DNA of 64,000 bases from Dendrophyllia cribrosa (Eukaryota > Cnidaria > Anthozoa > Scleractinia > Dendrophylliidae). The DNA lies in contig JAJLRJ010000014.1 in NCBI GenBank assembly GCA_024195265.1, positions 19,610,959 through 19,674,958 of the forward strand, in the 5' to 3' direction. Position numbers and translations under genes: made by a program. The notes under the pieces were generated by a model. The model did not search any database and was not told the origin of the DNA. It was given only the letters and a program-made list of their open reading frames with translations. Shown here one piece after another: positions 42,501 to 53,290 of the stretch. Within the stretch, counting starts at the first letter, position 1. Every line of letters starts with the position of its first letter.

Positions 42501-45500
42501 TGTATGTTTTTAAATGTGTAAATGTGTATGGGTATTTTGTAATAGTTTTGAAAAGAACCCACCCACTGGGTCATATGAGTCAAATAATAAAAAAAACTTT
42601 CCATTCCACTTGTAACTACAGTCATCACTCCATTCTTTTGTTTGTAACCAATTGGCATATTCCAGACCTTCCCTGTTTATCCTTAATAATTATTTTCAAG
42701 TCTTGATGTTAAGATAACAGGCCATGGGTAGCTTTTGTGCCAACAATATAGTTTGTTACTTGATTTTATTAGGTCAGGTAGCATCTCTCAGTTTGAAGGA
42801 ATGATGAACCAAGCGCAGTCTCCAACAAACACATCACCATCAAGGCATTCATCCACATCAGGACAGAGTGAGTTATTGTTATTACACTAACATGAAAATA
42901 GCAGGCTAAATTTGGCCTTTGTGGCATTATTTACTCAGGGGCGGATCCAGGATTTTTCTTAGGAGGGGGTGCACCTCTAAGGAATGACGTAACTGAAGGG
43001 TGACGTAAACAAATTTTAAAAGCGAACAACGCAGACTAGGTCATCTCAGGGGGGGGTGCGCACCCCCTGCACCCTCCCCCTGGATCCGACCCTGTTACTG
43101 TCAAACAGACTCCATGGAAATTTGCATAACAGCAAGGGAAATGATCTGCACAATCAGCTTGAATGTGATGCAAAGTGAAATATAAAGAAAGGCACAATAA
43201 GATCAGTGAAAAAAAAAACATGGGACGTCACACTTTGCAGGCACATTCTGTCACAAAGCAGACCGCTTACCTCATTGACTTAAGTTTAACTTTGCTTAAC
43301 GTTAGCCACATTAAACACAGCCAGATAAGCTGCTCTTCCAAATAAGCTGCACCCCAAGTTTAAACCTAAAATAAAATGTTCATTCTTGAATGATATACAG
43401 TAGAGGCTGACTGCTGAATAAATCTTACATTGTATTAACATATGAAAGTGTAACATATGATAGAGTTTTGTGTGGTATATTTTGTTAGCACTGTTGTTTG
43501 TGCCTGATGCACTGTTGGTGTCTTGACGGCAAAGCTGCAAAGGTGACGATGATGATGATGATGATGATGATGATGGTGATGATGATGGTATTTGTGCAAT
43601 GAAGATGACACTTTACAGAACTGTGAATTCCAGATGTTCCCACAGATAAGCAGTGGGCCTGATTTCAAAAGAATTTTGGTTAAAATAAAATGTGCAGCTT
43701 ACATTGTATATAATAGAATTTGTATGTTATTAATTCGTACCATTATAACAATAATTATTTTAAATGACAGATGACAACGAGAATGGTTTGGATTACGAAG
43801 AGGTGCCCAGCCCATCAAGTCCGACGCCCAAACCATTGCCAAGATCGGCATCTGGTACCACAGTATCGTCGCAAGGAACTCAAGGCGGCAAATCAAAAAA
43901 ACCATTCTTCAAAAAGGTTTTTATGCTGTTGTGTGTTTATATTATTTTTACTGTGTAATTTAGTTGAGTATAGAATGAAAATAGCTTTGTGACAAGGTTA
44001 TGTTGTTAGACCTCTCAAGGAACATCATCACTAGCTACAGTTGAATTGTTCTGGGTAAGATTGGCCTAAGTGACTCTTGTGATGTTTGTTAATATCTTGT
44101 CTTTTAAGTCTAAAAAAGCATTGTTTTGTCCAAATAGTTGTTTATAGAGTACCGAAGTGATGGCGTCACAAAAACTAAATTTGTGAAATTATGGGATTTG
44201 ATTAGATATTCATTACGTAATGAACCAAGGCAAAAATTAGAAAGGTTTGTATGGAGTCATCAGAGCATAACGGTGCCACTATCTCACCCCCAAATTGCAA
44301 TAAGATGCTGATTTTTGGCAAGCGGGCGTTTTTCATCATGCCCTTTCCGAATATCTAATCAAATCCCATAATTTCACAAGTGTGACGTCACACTTCGGTA
44401 CTCTATTCCTGTTGTAGTGTACGAAGCAGATCCAGTCATACATGTGGGCACTCTCGCACAGGTGACCCAATAAACCAATTGCATCACCTGTGCAAGGGTA
44501 GCAACAAATGTGATTTTCACCGTGTATTTCTGACACAATAGTTTTCTGAAAGGTTGCATTGCCTGTGAAGTAAAAAAATGTGCATAAAGCTGGGAGGAAG
44601 ATGTTTTTGAAATGGTTAAGGACCTAGGTACAACTGGGACCAATCCCTTTTTTTTTACACTTTAGAGTGTCTGTCTTAAAGTAGATAAAGTACTTAGGAA
44701 TTAGGTACATGGCCTTTTCATCCACTTTTTCCTAATGTTATTACCTGTCTGTTTAGCAACAAGAACAGTTCTCTCCTTATGATGTTGTTCCATCAATGAG
44801 GCCTATTGTGTTGCTTGGACCTTCTCTTAAGGGCTATGAGGTATGCGCCATACTGTTAGGTTTTTAATATCAGCATTTTATTCAGTTTTAAACTTTAATG
44901 TTTTAATTACAAGGGACCAAGTTATTCTGATCAGTCTTTGAAATCACCTATTAGTATGTAGTGCAGTGTATGTGAAGTTTTTCTGTTATTTTTACAGGTC
45001 ACGGATATGATGCAGAAAGCTTTGTTTGATTATTTGAAACACAAGTTTTCAGGAAGGTAAGGCATATACAGTCAACTCTCATCGGTATCAGAACCTACTG
45101 CTCATCTTAGATGGATGTCCATCTACACAGTACAGTTTGTAAAGAGTTCAGTTACAGTAAAATGAGCGACTTTAGTGTGTTAGGTGCCAACTTTACGATT
45201 AAATTATTGTAAAGCAGTGGGGGGTGGGGGCTTATAACTGGAATTTTACTGATATTTCTAGAAAATAATGGTACAACTTTTTCAATCACTTGCTTGTGCT
45301 ATTGTAATGTGTTGCATTTTTATTTATTCATTTATTTGCAGGATAACAATAATGCGTGTTAATGCTGACATAACCTTGGCCAAAAGATCAAACCTTTCAA
45401 ACCCCAGCAAGAGAACATTAATAGAAAGATCGAACAGTAAATCGTCAGGACTCGGTATGTATGTCCTGTTTTCAATCATAGGACACAGAAATGCGAACAT

Positions 45501-48500
45501 TAGCAGAACTTGACCAGCAGTACAAGCACAACCTTTGGTCAAAGGCATTTTCTGTTTTTAACCCGTGAATACACGCAAGCACAATGAACAGGTTATCGGT
45601 AACGGTGGCTAATTCACTCACTCACTCACTCACTCCCTCCTTCCATCAGCAGTAAACTTAGTGACGTAATGCTTTGTTACGAATGGGTTTCATAGCAAGA
45701 ACAACATGAATCCAGCGAGTCTTTAATGCAGCATTAAAATTGATCTAAAAGGATTTTCCAATCAAGACACATATTTTGATGCGTATCTACCTTAAAATAA
45801 TAAAATTTAGTCAAGATTAATTGAGCATGTGTTCCTCGATGGTCTAGTGGTCTAGCTCCGGGAATTGCAGTCAGGAGGCACAAGTTCAATTCACTCTCAG
45901 GACCCCTTTTTTTCAGACTGAACATTATGAAAGTGATTAACTTTTATTTTGTGTTCATCATCCTTCATTCATTCATAATCCTTACATTAAATTTTAAAAA
46001 AACATGAAACCGTGTCAGCGTGAAAACATAAGCTTACCGCAATATTGTGTTACGTGTTAGCATTTCTTATTCACATGTTGGCTCTTAGGAGCATTTGATT
46101 AAAGACATGTTTTGACAGATTCATCTGTCTGTATCGCTTACAATAATGCAGTGTACAAAAGTAGATTGAATTTGTTATAGGTCTAACTAGGCAATAGAGC
46201 ACTTTTCAAGTGTGATAGGCTAAAACATCTCGCGCCACTTTCTCAACTAATCAGAAGTAAAACCAAAACCAATTTAAGGGGTGCCTGGAAAAAATCCCTA
46301 AGTGACTTCTGATAAACTGCTAGATTCTCATTCCAAATTGTCTTGTATTCCCTTGGGAAACAAAGGGAGAATTTGACGTTATGTCAAAAGTCACTTAGGG
46401 CCTTATTCCATGCACCCCTATTATTTTTGTTGGAGTGCACCCCTATTATTGTTGCTTGCTTGCACAAGTTTTCCCATGCTTGGTGCTGGCTGCATGTTTT
46501 TGCTTCAAGTTCTGATTGGTTCATCGGAATGTGTGCATCTGATGTGATTGGACAAAGTGATTGCTTTGGTTTCAGTTTGACAACACTGCTTTAACAAAAA
46601 TCCGTGGCTCCAATGAGCCAACTCATAAATGCGAAGCAACCTTTGGACCCTCCCCTCTCCAATGCATTTTGCTCCATGCACCCCCCCCCCCCCCCCCAAC
46701 CCCTCCCCCCAACCCTCTGTCCAACTCCCTCTCTCAGGTGACCATTACCTATGACATTTTGAACAGGCAAAATATGTGCGCACGCCTTATGCAATGGCCA
46801 GCGGGATTACCAAGAAAAGTTAACAGCCAATGGATCGATGGAAGGGAGGAGTTGGGAGGAGATTTGCATATTTGCCCCTGTCTGCTTTAACTTCATTCAA
46901 CATTTTGTGAGTTAAAAAATGACAGAGGCAGAGGCAAATAATTGACAGAACTGTATTGATAATCTGTAGTAACCTTTCACCGTATATAATTATCTTTACA
47001 GCCGAGGTACAGCTAGAGATTGAGCGGATATTTGAGTTGGCTCGAGGGCTGAACTTGGTTGTGTTAGACTGTGAAAGTGTTAATCACCCTACACAGCTTT
47101 TCAAGACCTCATTAGCTCCACTGCTGGTGTACATTAAAATAAATTCACTCAAGGTAATGTTTGTGTTTTAAATTATATTAACACAGGGCTATCATTAGCA
47201 GGCAGCATCTGGCTATTACTGTTGATAATATACATGAAAAAATTACTCGTTTCTGATTGGCTAAGAGCAGTGCAGTTCAAGTGCAACACTAGTGCAAAAA
47301 GTGTAACACCAGTGTAAGTTACAAATCAAAAAAAATTTCCAAAAAAAATTTTTGCAAAAAAAAAATTGATGCAAATTTTTTCATGTATAATTATTAATAA
47401 GTAATCATACAGTTTTCTCGTTCAATTTGGGATTAATTTGCACTTGTGTGTTTTTCAAAAATGTCAAATTGCACTCGCCGAAGTGGCTCGTGCAATTTGA
47501 ACTTTTTGAAAAACTCACTCATGCAAATTTATCCCAAATTGAACTCGAAACCATATGATTACCTATACAAAAGCTCTATTAAGCCTCCTGCAAACTTATT
47601 TATTTTCAGCCTTTAGAGCATATGTTTTGGGGCCTTTTAGAGGAGGGGGGCATTGGGGATTTGCGGTGTTGCGGTGTTGCTCACTTTTTGATGCGGTGTT
47701 TCGGTGAATGAAATCCCAGCTTGCGGTGTTGCAGTGATCTCAAACCCTACGGTGTGCGATGTTTGCGCTTTAAAGTCTGCGGTGTTCGGTGGAACGAAAT
47801 TATCTGCGGTGTTGCTGTTTCCTGTTTGACCCTTGTCAGTCAGATCTAAATTTAGCCTCCATATGTTATTTATTCCGTACTTATTTATGAAAAGCTTGTA
47901 CCATTATGTTTAATTTGTAACAAAAAGCAGTCCAGTACTGTCTAGTTAATCTTCAATACGCTGCCGGTCACCAATCCTAAAGCTTTTTCATTTATAAGTA
48001 ACTTAACAAAAATATATATTGCGGTGACGGTGTTTCGTCGACTTTTCTTGCGGTGATGCGGTGTTCGGTAATTTTTTTTTTGCAGTGTTGCGGTGTTCAG
48101 AGCCCTCCAATGTCCCCCTCTTAGAGCACATGTTTTGGTCTGGCTACAGGTCTGAATATCATGCATTATTTTCACATTGATGAAAAGTCACCAATGGTAT
48201 TTTTTTTAAACAGGTCTTACAGAGGCTCATAAAAACCCGTGGCAAATCCCAGTCAAGAAATCTCAATGTCCAACTAGTGGCTGCAGAAAAATTAGCTCAA
48301 TGTGGGAATGTGAGTAAAATTTTTTTGTAGTAAATATATTCCATTTTACATTAATCTCAAAACTAAAAGTAGATAAGGATGCAGGAAGCCACAATGGTCC
48401 CATAATGAGAGCACAAGCATCTCACCAGTGTAGCCTAGCTGGGTTCAAATTACGGAAATGTTTTGCCCATCTGTTTAGACCAAACTTGGTGACTAAGTAT

Positions 48501-49106
48501 TAATTTGTACTGATCTAATTTTACTTTATGTACTGAACTTCATAAGTCATGGACTTTAATGAAGTACAAACAATTTGTTCCACATTGTTCAATGTACTAG
48601 AATGTTCATAATAAAAGCCCCTTCTCTGTTAAATGCCAGGGCCATTTATTTTGTGGTTTAATTTTTGTTTTGGTTTGAAAAATGTTCAAACCATTTTGAT
48701 TCTGATTTTCCTTTGTCTTGGATTATAGTAATGAATCTGAGGCAAAGGTTTGAAATTTTCAGACCAAGGAAACCACGGCATATACTTGCATGTTGTTTTG
48801 GGGGATGTTAACGTTAGGGGTCTTATAAGAAATGAGGGATTGATTCAGGTAAATATAATATTAACATTGTTTTTGTTAGTAACATTTGTAATTTAATTTT
48901 GTACAAAGGAATCTTATGACCTTGTTCTGGATGAGGCTCAGCTTGATGATGCATGTGATCACTTAGGAGAGTTTCTTGAAAGTTACTGGAGAGCAACACA
49001 TCCACCTAGCCAACCAGGCAGCAGGCTGCCGACCGTCCAGCCATCTCCGTCAAGCCAGCAGTATCATACCGTGGACTCAAATGAAAGGCCCAGTGTTTAT
49101 CTGTAA
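21513..49106 (+). CDS. CACNB: Voltage-gated calcium channel beta subunit (Cav-beta), 13 exons
   Basis: Cav-beta is a cytosolic MAGUK-like protein that binds the alpha-1 pore subunit, raising its surface expression and tuning gating. Exons are 21513-21593, 40017-40106, 40954-41076, 41621-41688, 42118-42192, 42773-42867, 43771-43916, 44757-44840, 44998-45056, 45342-45454, 47002-47153, 48214-48309 and 48909-49106. Joined, they give 459 aa with every junction in phase. Residues 1-57 are the variable N-terminus plus the [20 protein letters not shown] helix. The SH3 domain is about 58-122 ([25 protein letters not shown]). A Ser/Pro-rich HOOK runs about 122-226 and ends [11 protein letters not shown]. 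The last SH3 strand is SPYDVVPSM. The guanylate-kinase-like domain starts about 237 with [20 protein letters not shown], the classical beta-interaction region, and ends near 424. The tail is a short Ser/Pro-rich segment ending RPSVYL. Exon 7 has a weak donor (GTTTTT). Only one first exon was found, 18.4 kb upstream; alternative first exons are possible. Confidence 0.96.
23727..23946 (+). repeat. Parent element of the ~106-bp unit, near-complete single copy
   Basis: The ends are inverted: AACCCTTTTACTCCCAAGAGT at the left and ACTCTGGGAGTGAAAGG at the right, about 220 bp apart. The middle includes ACAAATAGTACCATGC, TACTGCCAAAGAGG, GAATGGTCACAC, GGATTTCATCCACAGACTC and AAAAGTTAGAAC, the same order as in the arrays. 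Similar copies lie at about 24729-24911, 33810-33970 and, reversed, 39809-40008. Confidence 0.75.
24729..24911 (+). repeat. Second single copy of the ~106-bp unit's parent element
   Basis: It begins CCCTTTAAACTCCCAAAAGTG and ends TTTTTGGAGTGAAAGGGG, with the internal GTACCATGCAAAGTACTGCC and AATTTCATCTACAGATTC blocks. It is more diverged than the 23.7-kb copy. Confidence 0.65.
26270..26828 (+). repeat. Tandem array of the ~106-bp unit, about five copies (CACNB intron 1)
   Basis: Repeating order of blocks: GAAAGTACTG, TAGCTTTCATTTGAAT, CACACTTTAGGATTTCATCC, ACAGACTC, GTTAGAACCA, TGTACAGCATAATAAACAGT. The first copies are the most diverged and the later ones closely alike, as expected of expansion by unequal exchange. 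Confidence 0.85.
30365..31250 (+). repeat. Tandem array of the ~106-bp unit, about eight copies (CACNB intron 1)
   Basis: This is the longest array of the unit in the window. The CACAGGAAAGTACTGCT, TTTCATTTGAATGGTC and CATAATAAACAGTACCACAG blocks recur at about 106-bp steps. Some copies carry internal deletions (for example around 30930 and 31020). Confidence 0.85.
31432..31825. mobile_element. 394-bp TTAA-flanked non-autonomous element
   Basis: TTAA occurs at 31428-31431 and 31826-31829. Inverted ends are AGGAGCATTGTCAC at the left and GTGACAGTGTCCCT at the right. TTAA duplication is the mark of piggyBac and Kolobok transposons. The interior has no transposase ORF. Parts resemble 27317-27560. 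Confidence 0.75.
31907..32630. mobile_element. 724-bp TTAA-flanked non-autonomous element
   Basis: TTAA at 31903-31906 and 32631-32634 flanks inverted ends GGCTACAGTGTACCTTC and GAAGGTACACTGTAACC. It interrupts what looks like the 3' end of a LINE-type sequence: GCTTTATTGTACCCAGACATG before, TAAATAAATAAATTACAAGG after. It also carries internal inverted blocks such as CGTGTCGGCGA / TCGCCGACACG. No ORF was seen. Confidence 0.8.
33469..33548. mobile_element. 80-bp hairpin MITE
   Basis: AACCTTGGCATTCAAA and TTTGAATGCCAAGGTT are exact inverted repeats at the two ends, with further pairing inside (AACAGTA / ATTGTT region). It is small and non-coding. Confidence 0.7.
33810..33970 (+). repeat. Single copy of the ~106-bp unit's parent element
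   Basis: Blocks ATTGAAAAACAAATGGTACC, CTGCCGAAGAGGTTTC, GAATGGTCACACCATAGG and the end motif GACTCTGGGAGTGAAAGGG follow the order of the 23.7-kb copy. Confidence 0.7.
34098..34452. mobile_element. Element with inverted ends ACCTGCCAA / TTGGCAGGT
   Basis: The ends ACCTGCCAAGTCTCACGCC and TTGGCAGGTAT enclose about 350 bp with the motif TCTCACGCCTA repeated near both ends and TTCGGA repeated in the middle. This subterminal repetition is typical of transposase-bound MITEs. The class is uncertain. Confidence 0.6.
36039..36152. mobile_element. ~114-bp foldback MITE
   Basis: AACAATTAGATTAT and ATAATCTAATTGTT are inverted end repeats. TGATAGTTGAT and ATCAACTATCA pair further inside. A related copy is at 11630-11735. 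Confidence 0.65.
39040..39290 (-). repeat. Diverged relative of the mariner-like MITE at 44147-44403
   Basis: Shared blocks include AAAATTTGTGAAATTATGGG, AACAGCATCTTATTGCCATTTGGG and GATGACTGCCCATAC-type sequence, with eroded ends. It lies in CACNB intron 1. Confidence 0.55.
39517..39745 (+). repeat. ~106-bp unit array, about two copies (CACNB intron 1)
   Basis: Two to three partial units with GGAAAGTACTGCTCAACAGC, CACACTTTAGGATTTCATCC and AATAAACAGTAC blocks end 270 bases before CACNB exon 2. Confidence 0.8.
39809..40008 (-). mobile_element. Reverse copy of the parent element abutting the CACNB exon 2 acceptor
   Basis: From AACCCTTTCACTCCCAGAGTC (about 39809) to TTTGGCACTTTAAAAC (about 40008) the sequence matches the reverse complement of the 23.7-kb element through its far end region. 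Exon 2 starts at 40017, only eight bases later, so the branch-point region of this intron appears to lie in repeat-derived DNA. Confidence 0.65.
42061..42089. repeat. AGT microsatellite before CACNB exon 5
   Basis: About eight AGT triplets end 29 bases before the exon 5 start, within the intron 4 acceptor region. Confidence 0.85.
42936..43094. mobile_element. 159-bp hAT-like MITE in CACNB intron 6
   Basis: Inverted ends CAGGGGCGGATCCAGG and CCTGGATCCGACCCTG, flanked by TTACT on both sides. CAGGG-type ends are common in hAT elements, although only five bases of the duplication match rather than the usual eight. Confidence 0.75.
43541..43588. repeat. GAT microsatellite in CACNB intron 6
   Basis: About fifteen GAT triplets, with one GGT interruption near the end, lie about 180 bases before exon 7. 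Confidence 0.9.
44147..44403. mobile_element. 257-bp mariner-like MITE with TA duplication in CACNB intron 7
   Basis: The ends GAGTACCGAAGTG and CACTTCGGTACTC are exact inverted repeats flanked by TA (44145-44146, 44404-44405). Inverted homology continues inward for about 60 bp (TTTGTGAAATTATGGGATTT and its complement). Confidence 0.85.
45765..46110 (+). repeat. Interspersed repeat containing a tRNA-like module, copy 2 (CACNB intron 10)
   Basis: This matches 7064-7390 from TTTTGATGCGTATCTACCTT to GGCTCTTAGGAGC. The A-box-like TGGTCTAGTGG (about 45840) and B-box-like AAGTTCAATTC (about 45887) are both present. The C-homopolymer that follows in copy 1 is only CCCC here. Confidence 0.65.
46195..46600 (+). 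mobile_element. Mariner-like MITE copy interrupted by a nested element
   Basis: The left part (46195-46275) and right part (46450-46600) match the 16.0-kb family, with CTCGCGCCACTTTCTCAAC before and GTTCTGATTGGTTCATCGG after the break. The E2F-like site is decayed (TTTTCCCATGC). It lies in CACNB intron 10. Confidence 0.7.
46277..46428. mobile_element. ~152-bp MITE nested in the mariner-like copy
   Basis: The ends AGGGGTGCCTGGAA and TTCCATGCACCCCT are inverted, followed inward by CCCTAAGTGACTT and AAGTCACTTAGGG. A partial duplication of the right end (GCACCCCTATTATT) occurs again at about 46437-46450. Confidence 0.75.
47423..47550. repeat. Foldback repeat in CACNB intron 11
   Basis: CAATTTGGGATTAATTTGCAC and GTGCAAATTTATCCCAAATTG-type blocks face each other, with CAAATTGCACTCG and CGTGCAATTTGAA pairing in the centre. 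The flanks 47250-47400 are A/T-homopolymer-rich. Confidence 0.6.
47645..48117. mobile_element. hAT-like MITE with subterminal GCGGTGTT repeats (CACNB intron 11)
   Basis: The ends GAGGGGGGCATTGG and CCAATGTCCCCCTC are near-exact inverted repeats. Imperfect 8-bp direct repeats TTTTAGAG and TCTTAGAG flank it. GCGGTGTT or close variants occur about ten times, clustered near both ends. It has no ORF. Confidence 0.7.
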
Positions 49107-50814
49107 CATCTGGAGTGCTTGCGGCATGTCTTTCAATACAACTCTATTTTGCCCAAGTACAATTGGACAGAATTTACCCAAGGTGCACGGCAAGCTGCAT
49201 CTCGATTGATCAATGCTGTGTTTGTTGATAGCCACTGGGGAAACTTAGTAGAGAATTAAAGACATTTCACAGTACGAAACAAACCCAACTATGGGAGTGA
49301 CAATATTCGGTTTACAGTGAAAGTTTATTCCCACAAGGGCATCATCTGTTGCGTGATGGTTGTAAACCCTTGTGCAAGATGTGCGGCCTATTGTGTCCTG
49401 GCAAGGCAAACCATTATATTCCACATGGGCTGTGTTTGGACAAGACAAACGAGGATGGTCATGCTACACAGATGCTGCTAAGTAATATAAATCATTTATA
49501 ATTAGTTTATGAAGCAAGCACTGGAAGAATGACTTGCATCTCCCAGTGGATTAGAAATCCACCAGAAGGAAAATGCTTTTTTAAAAAATTCTTATCCAAA
49601 ATTATAATCAGAAGTAATTAAGGAATTAAATTGGTTACATTCAGGTGTGGAGCGAGAGCAGTGGAACCCTGTTATTACCTCCACCGCTGGGAGATAAAAA
49701 TGATGTCATATCACTAGGTTGGATTGACAAGGTATTTTAGATGCGAAAATAGCTGCAAGAGCTTTTGTTTGGGCCTTTGCAATGAAAGTGGTCTTAGTGA
49801 TAGTTAACATGTCCAATTATTTAGTGGCTGTTGATTGTAAGACAAGGTTCCACTGTGGTATTTGGTAAGTTTGTTTATGAACCCCTGCTGTTATCTCTGT
49901 TCAATGGAATTAGAGCAGTGTTTTGATTAGTTGAGCATTACCTTGTGCAATGCCCTGTAACCAGTTGGAATCAAAGCTAAAACCTGTCATGACCTGACTT
50001 ATGTTTTTTTTTTCTGCCCTAATGGCACTAGTTGCTTGTTATGTTTTGAATTCTGATTGGTTCATTGAAAGAATGGAAATTGGCACTTGCCCACTCGCCC
50101 AAATGATGAGTATTGTCAAAATTAAGTTTCCAACCCAGCATTGTGCCCTTTAAGCCCCAACATCAAAATTTAAATTCTCATTTCTAGTCCTATACATTTC
50201 CGATAGAAGTACATGTAGTGGGGAGAAATTGTTTGGATATCAAGAGAACTCATCTGGTGTGATCATGTCCTTAATTCTCATGACCTTTTTGATTGATAAG
50301 GCATTGATGTTACAAGGAGAAATTTGATGCTGATCACTCTTAGGGCTTAAAGGGTTAAATGCATAATGTTGATTGGTCAAATGTAATTATGTTCTACTTT
50401 TTTAAATCACTCTGGACTAACAGATAGGAGTCATACATTCAAGGCCAAAAATTGTTCTTACCTCCCCTTCCCTTCCACACTTCTCTATTTTGCCCATACT
50501 GCCCACCCACCTTACCCATCTGTATTCTTCAGGGAATATTTTTACTTTTTAACCAGCTGGAAAACTGGTTTGTACATGATTTGTATTCCTCTGCAACAAC
50601 AGTTTACGGTTATTGTTGATGAACGGTGCAGTAACTTATAATTATGCCAAATTAATGTGAAATTGTTGTTTGTTGATGGAAGCATGATATTCATGAACGT
50701 ACCAGTACCCACTGTTGCCAGCTACATAATCCTATTCTGCAATTGGCTATTGCTCATCAATGAACCATTTTCAAATAATTTAGCTGATTCTTGTTGCACA
50801 TTGTAAATGGTTTG

Positions 50815-50945
50815 AACCCAGGAGTATCACAAGTCTGTCAAGGGTGATCATCCGGGTTAGTGTAGTTCTGAAAATAACTGTTGTTGTTGACTATGACTGA
50901 TGTTTTGACAACCCCAGCGGAAGTCATCTTCAGAGTCATGTGTAT
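50815..50945 (-). repeat. Retroelement fragment, same family as 59045-59180
   Basis: AACCCAGGAGTAT, GATCATCCGGGTTAGTGTAG, GACTGATGTTTTGACAACC and CTTCAGAGTCATGTG match the 59.0-kb copy in order. Here the GAAA core of the reverse strand is mutated. Confidence 0.6.
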
Positions 50946-51584
50946 TTTAAACCGTTAGTTGATGGTTTTTATGTCTGTTTATAGCTGTCATCGGTCAGTT
51001 TAGCCAAGATGTTACTGGCTGTTGAGACTCAAGTCAGTCATTGTTAACAACATTAGTTCTATTTCACTCATTTAGTATAGTAGTACACTAACCCAAACAA
51101 TCGCACTCGGCAGACTCTTGTAGCCCTTAAACGTTTTTTAAACGTACTGCAGTTTTTGCATTTAACACGTAATATATTTGAGCCCTTCCTACACTGATCA
51201 ATTTTTTTCCGGTGGTGAACTGTTAATGAACGATAAATGGCCTTGCCAAGAAATGTCTTGTACAGTGTAATAGACTAGTAGTAGTTGGGAAATTATTTAG
51301 TAACAAAGAAACAACTATTGCTTACAGCCGATTTATTATTATTATTAGCTATTTTATATTGTTTTAAGAAAGCAATGTGGTATCTACTTTGAACGAAATT
51401 TGCTCTTATTTGTTATGTAACATAGTCATTCTCACTAATACATCTTTGGATTTTTTTATAAGTATTATACACAGTAGCATAAGTAATTGATAAAGGGCTG
51501 AAAAAAAAATAGAGTAGCTTAAGTAAAAATTCAAGAAAATACCAAGTTTTATTTTGTAAATCACTGTAAAGCAAACGTCACCAC

Positions 51585-51955
51585 AGAAATGTATTGCTAG
51601 AGAGCTTTCATCTAAATGGCCACACTTTAGGATTTCATCCACAGACTCAAAATTAGAACCACCTTGTACAGCATAATAAACAGTACCACAGGAAAGTACT
51701 GCTCAGTAGCTTTCATTTCAATGGTTGCACTTCAGGATTCCATCCACAGACTCAAAAGTTAGGACATTCTTGTACAGCATAATAAACAGTACCACAGAAA
51801 AGTACTGCTCAGTAGCTTTTATTTGAATGGTCACACTTTAGGATTTCATCCACAGACTCAAAAGTTAGAACCACCTTGTACAGCATGATAAACAGTACTA
51901 GACGAAAGTACTGCTTAGTAGCTTTCATATGAAAGTTCATACTTTAGGATCAAAC
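51585..51955 (+). repeat. Tandem array of the ~106-bp unit, about three and a half copies
   Basis: This array lies 2.5 kb beyond the CACNB stop codon, in the same orientation as the intronic arrays, and has the standard block order (GAAAGTACTGCTCAGTAGC to CATAATAAACAGTACCACAG). Confidence 0.85.
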
Positions 51956-53069
51956 ACAGGCTTTGACTGGGTTTAAATTAAATTTCTGGGGTTTTAGCTT
52001 ATGAGTCAGTCACTAAGAGATTTTCCCTTTCGCATGAAGGTTATTTGTCTGGAATTTCCCTGTGGTGGTATTTGTTTCTCGGTGTTTTGCAACATGAGGT
52101 TTGGTAGTGAGAAATTTAAGTAGCAGTTTTAGTCCACTGCCAAATGCTTTTTCACTTAATCTTTCTGCGCATGCTCCACCCTGGTGGTGGAAGTATTACG
52201 TTAAGCTAGCAAACATCATTTTTGTTTTTCATTTATACATTTTATTAATGGAAGCTGAAAAAAATGAAATTTTGTTGAACTTCCTGCTAGAGGACACCCT
52301 TGGGAAACCTGTTGTACACCCTTAGAATACCTGTGGGTCACCCTTGTGGTACCTATGGGACACCCTTGGGATAACCTCTGAGACTTCGTTGAGATCACAA
52401 TGAAATGTCTGCTTAGGAAATATGCCTCTTTTAGGCAATCAGTCGTTCTTCATCGTCAAAAGTTGTTTGACGATGGCTACCATAAAATGCAGCAATAGGT
52501 GTAAACTTCGTTTGCGACATGCATATGTTTGCATGTGGCCCATTAGCAGAGGTACGACTGCATAGCAAGTATTTGTAGTTAAGTCAATTTAAATTTTGAA
52601 GAGAATGCAGTGGTTGTCATTAGTATGCTGTTTTACAACTGGTGTGAGGTAATTCACTCCAGTGATTGGAAAGATAACTGTCAAATATTCTTACTCTGGC
52701 AGTTGTGATTATGATAGTCAATATCGGAGATTTTGAACCTCCAAAAGCTGTTGGAAATAGTTTGATGTTATGGAGGCTTGTTTATCAAATATTATAGCAG
52801 TTTTATTTAACTTAATGCCAGTATATAAAGTTATTTTTAAAGAAATTGCCAAACGTCTGGGAAAGTGTGGCATTGTACAGAGTTATAGATAGAGTGCAGA
52901 AAAGAATGAGAGCTTTTTGACTTGAAGAAGAGTAATTGAACCTTGGGGTTATAAAGTTACCAGTTTGTGGGGAAAGAATTTTGCCGCACATATTGTTTTA
53001 AATAGCACTTAGTTTTGTTATAAATAGTGGTTCTGAATTGAAAGTGAAAAGTAACTTACAAAACGTGCC

Positions 53070-53290
53070 TTAACCAATCAGATAAAAGGTGCTCTTTCTT
53101 CGACCAATCAGGAGCAAGTTGCGATGTGCACACTTTCCCGCCTTTTGCACTGGCTGCATGTTTTCCCGCGCTTAAAACTGGTTACACGTTTTTGTGTGAA
53201 GCTCTGATTGGTTCATTACGATATTAGCATTTGTTGTGATTGGTCAGGTATGGTGTCCTTGATTATATTTTCACAGTCATTTAAAGTTTT
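53070..53290 (+). repeat. Diverged mariner-like MITE core
   Basis: It carries CGACCAATCAGGAGCAAG, CACACTTTCCCGCCTTTTGC, TTTTCCCGCGC and GCTCTGATTGGTTCATTACG, the CCAAT and E2F-like sites of the 16.0-kb family, without intact ends. Confidence 0.6.
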
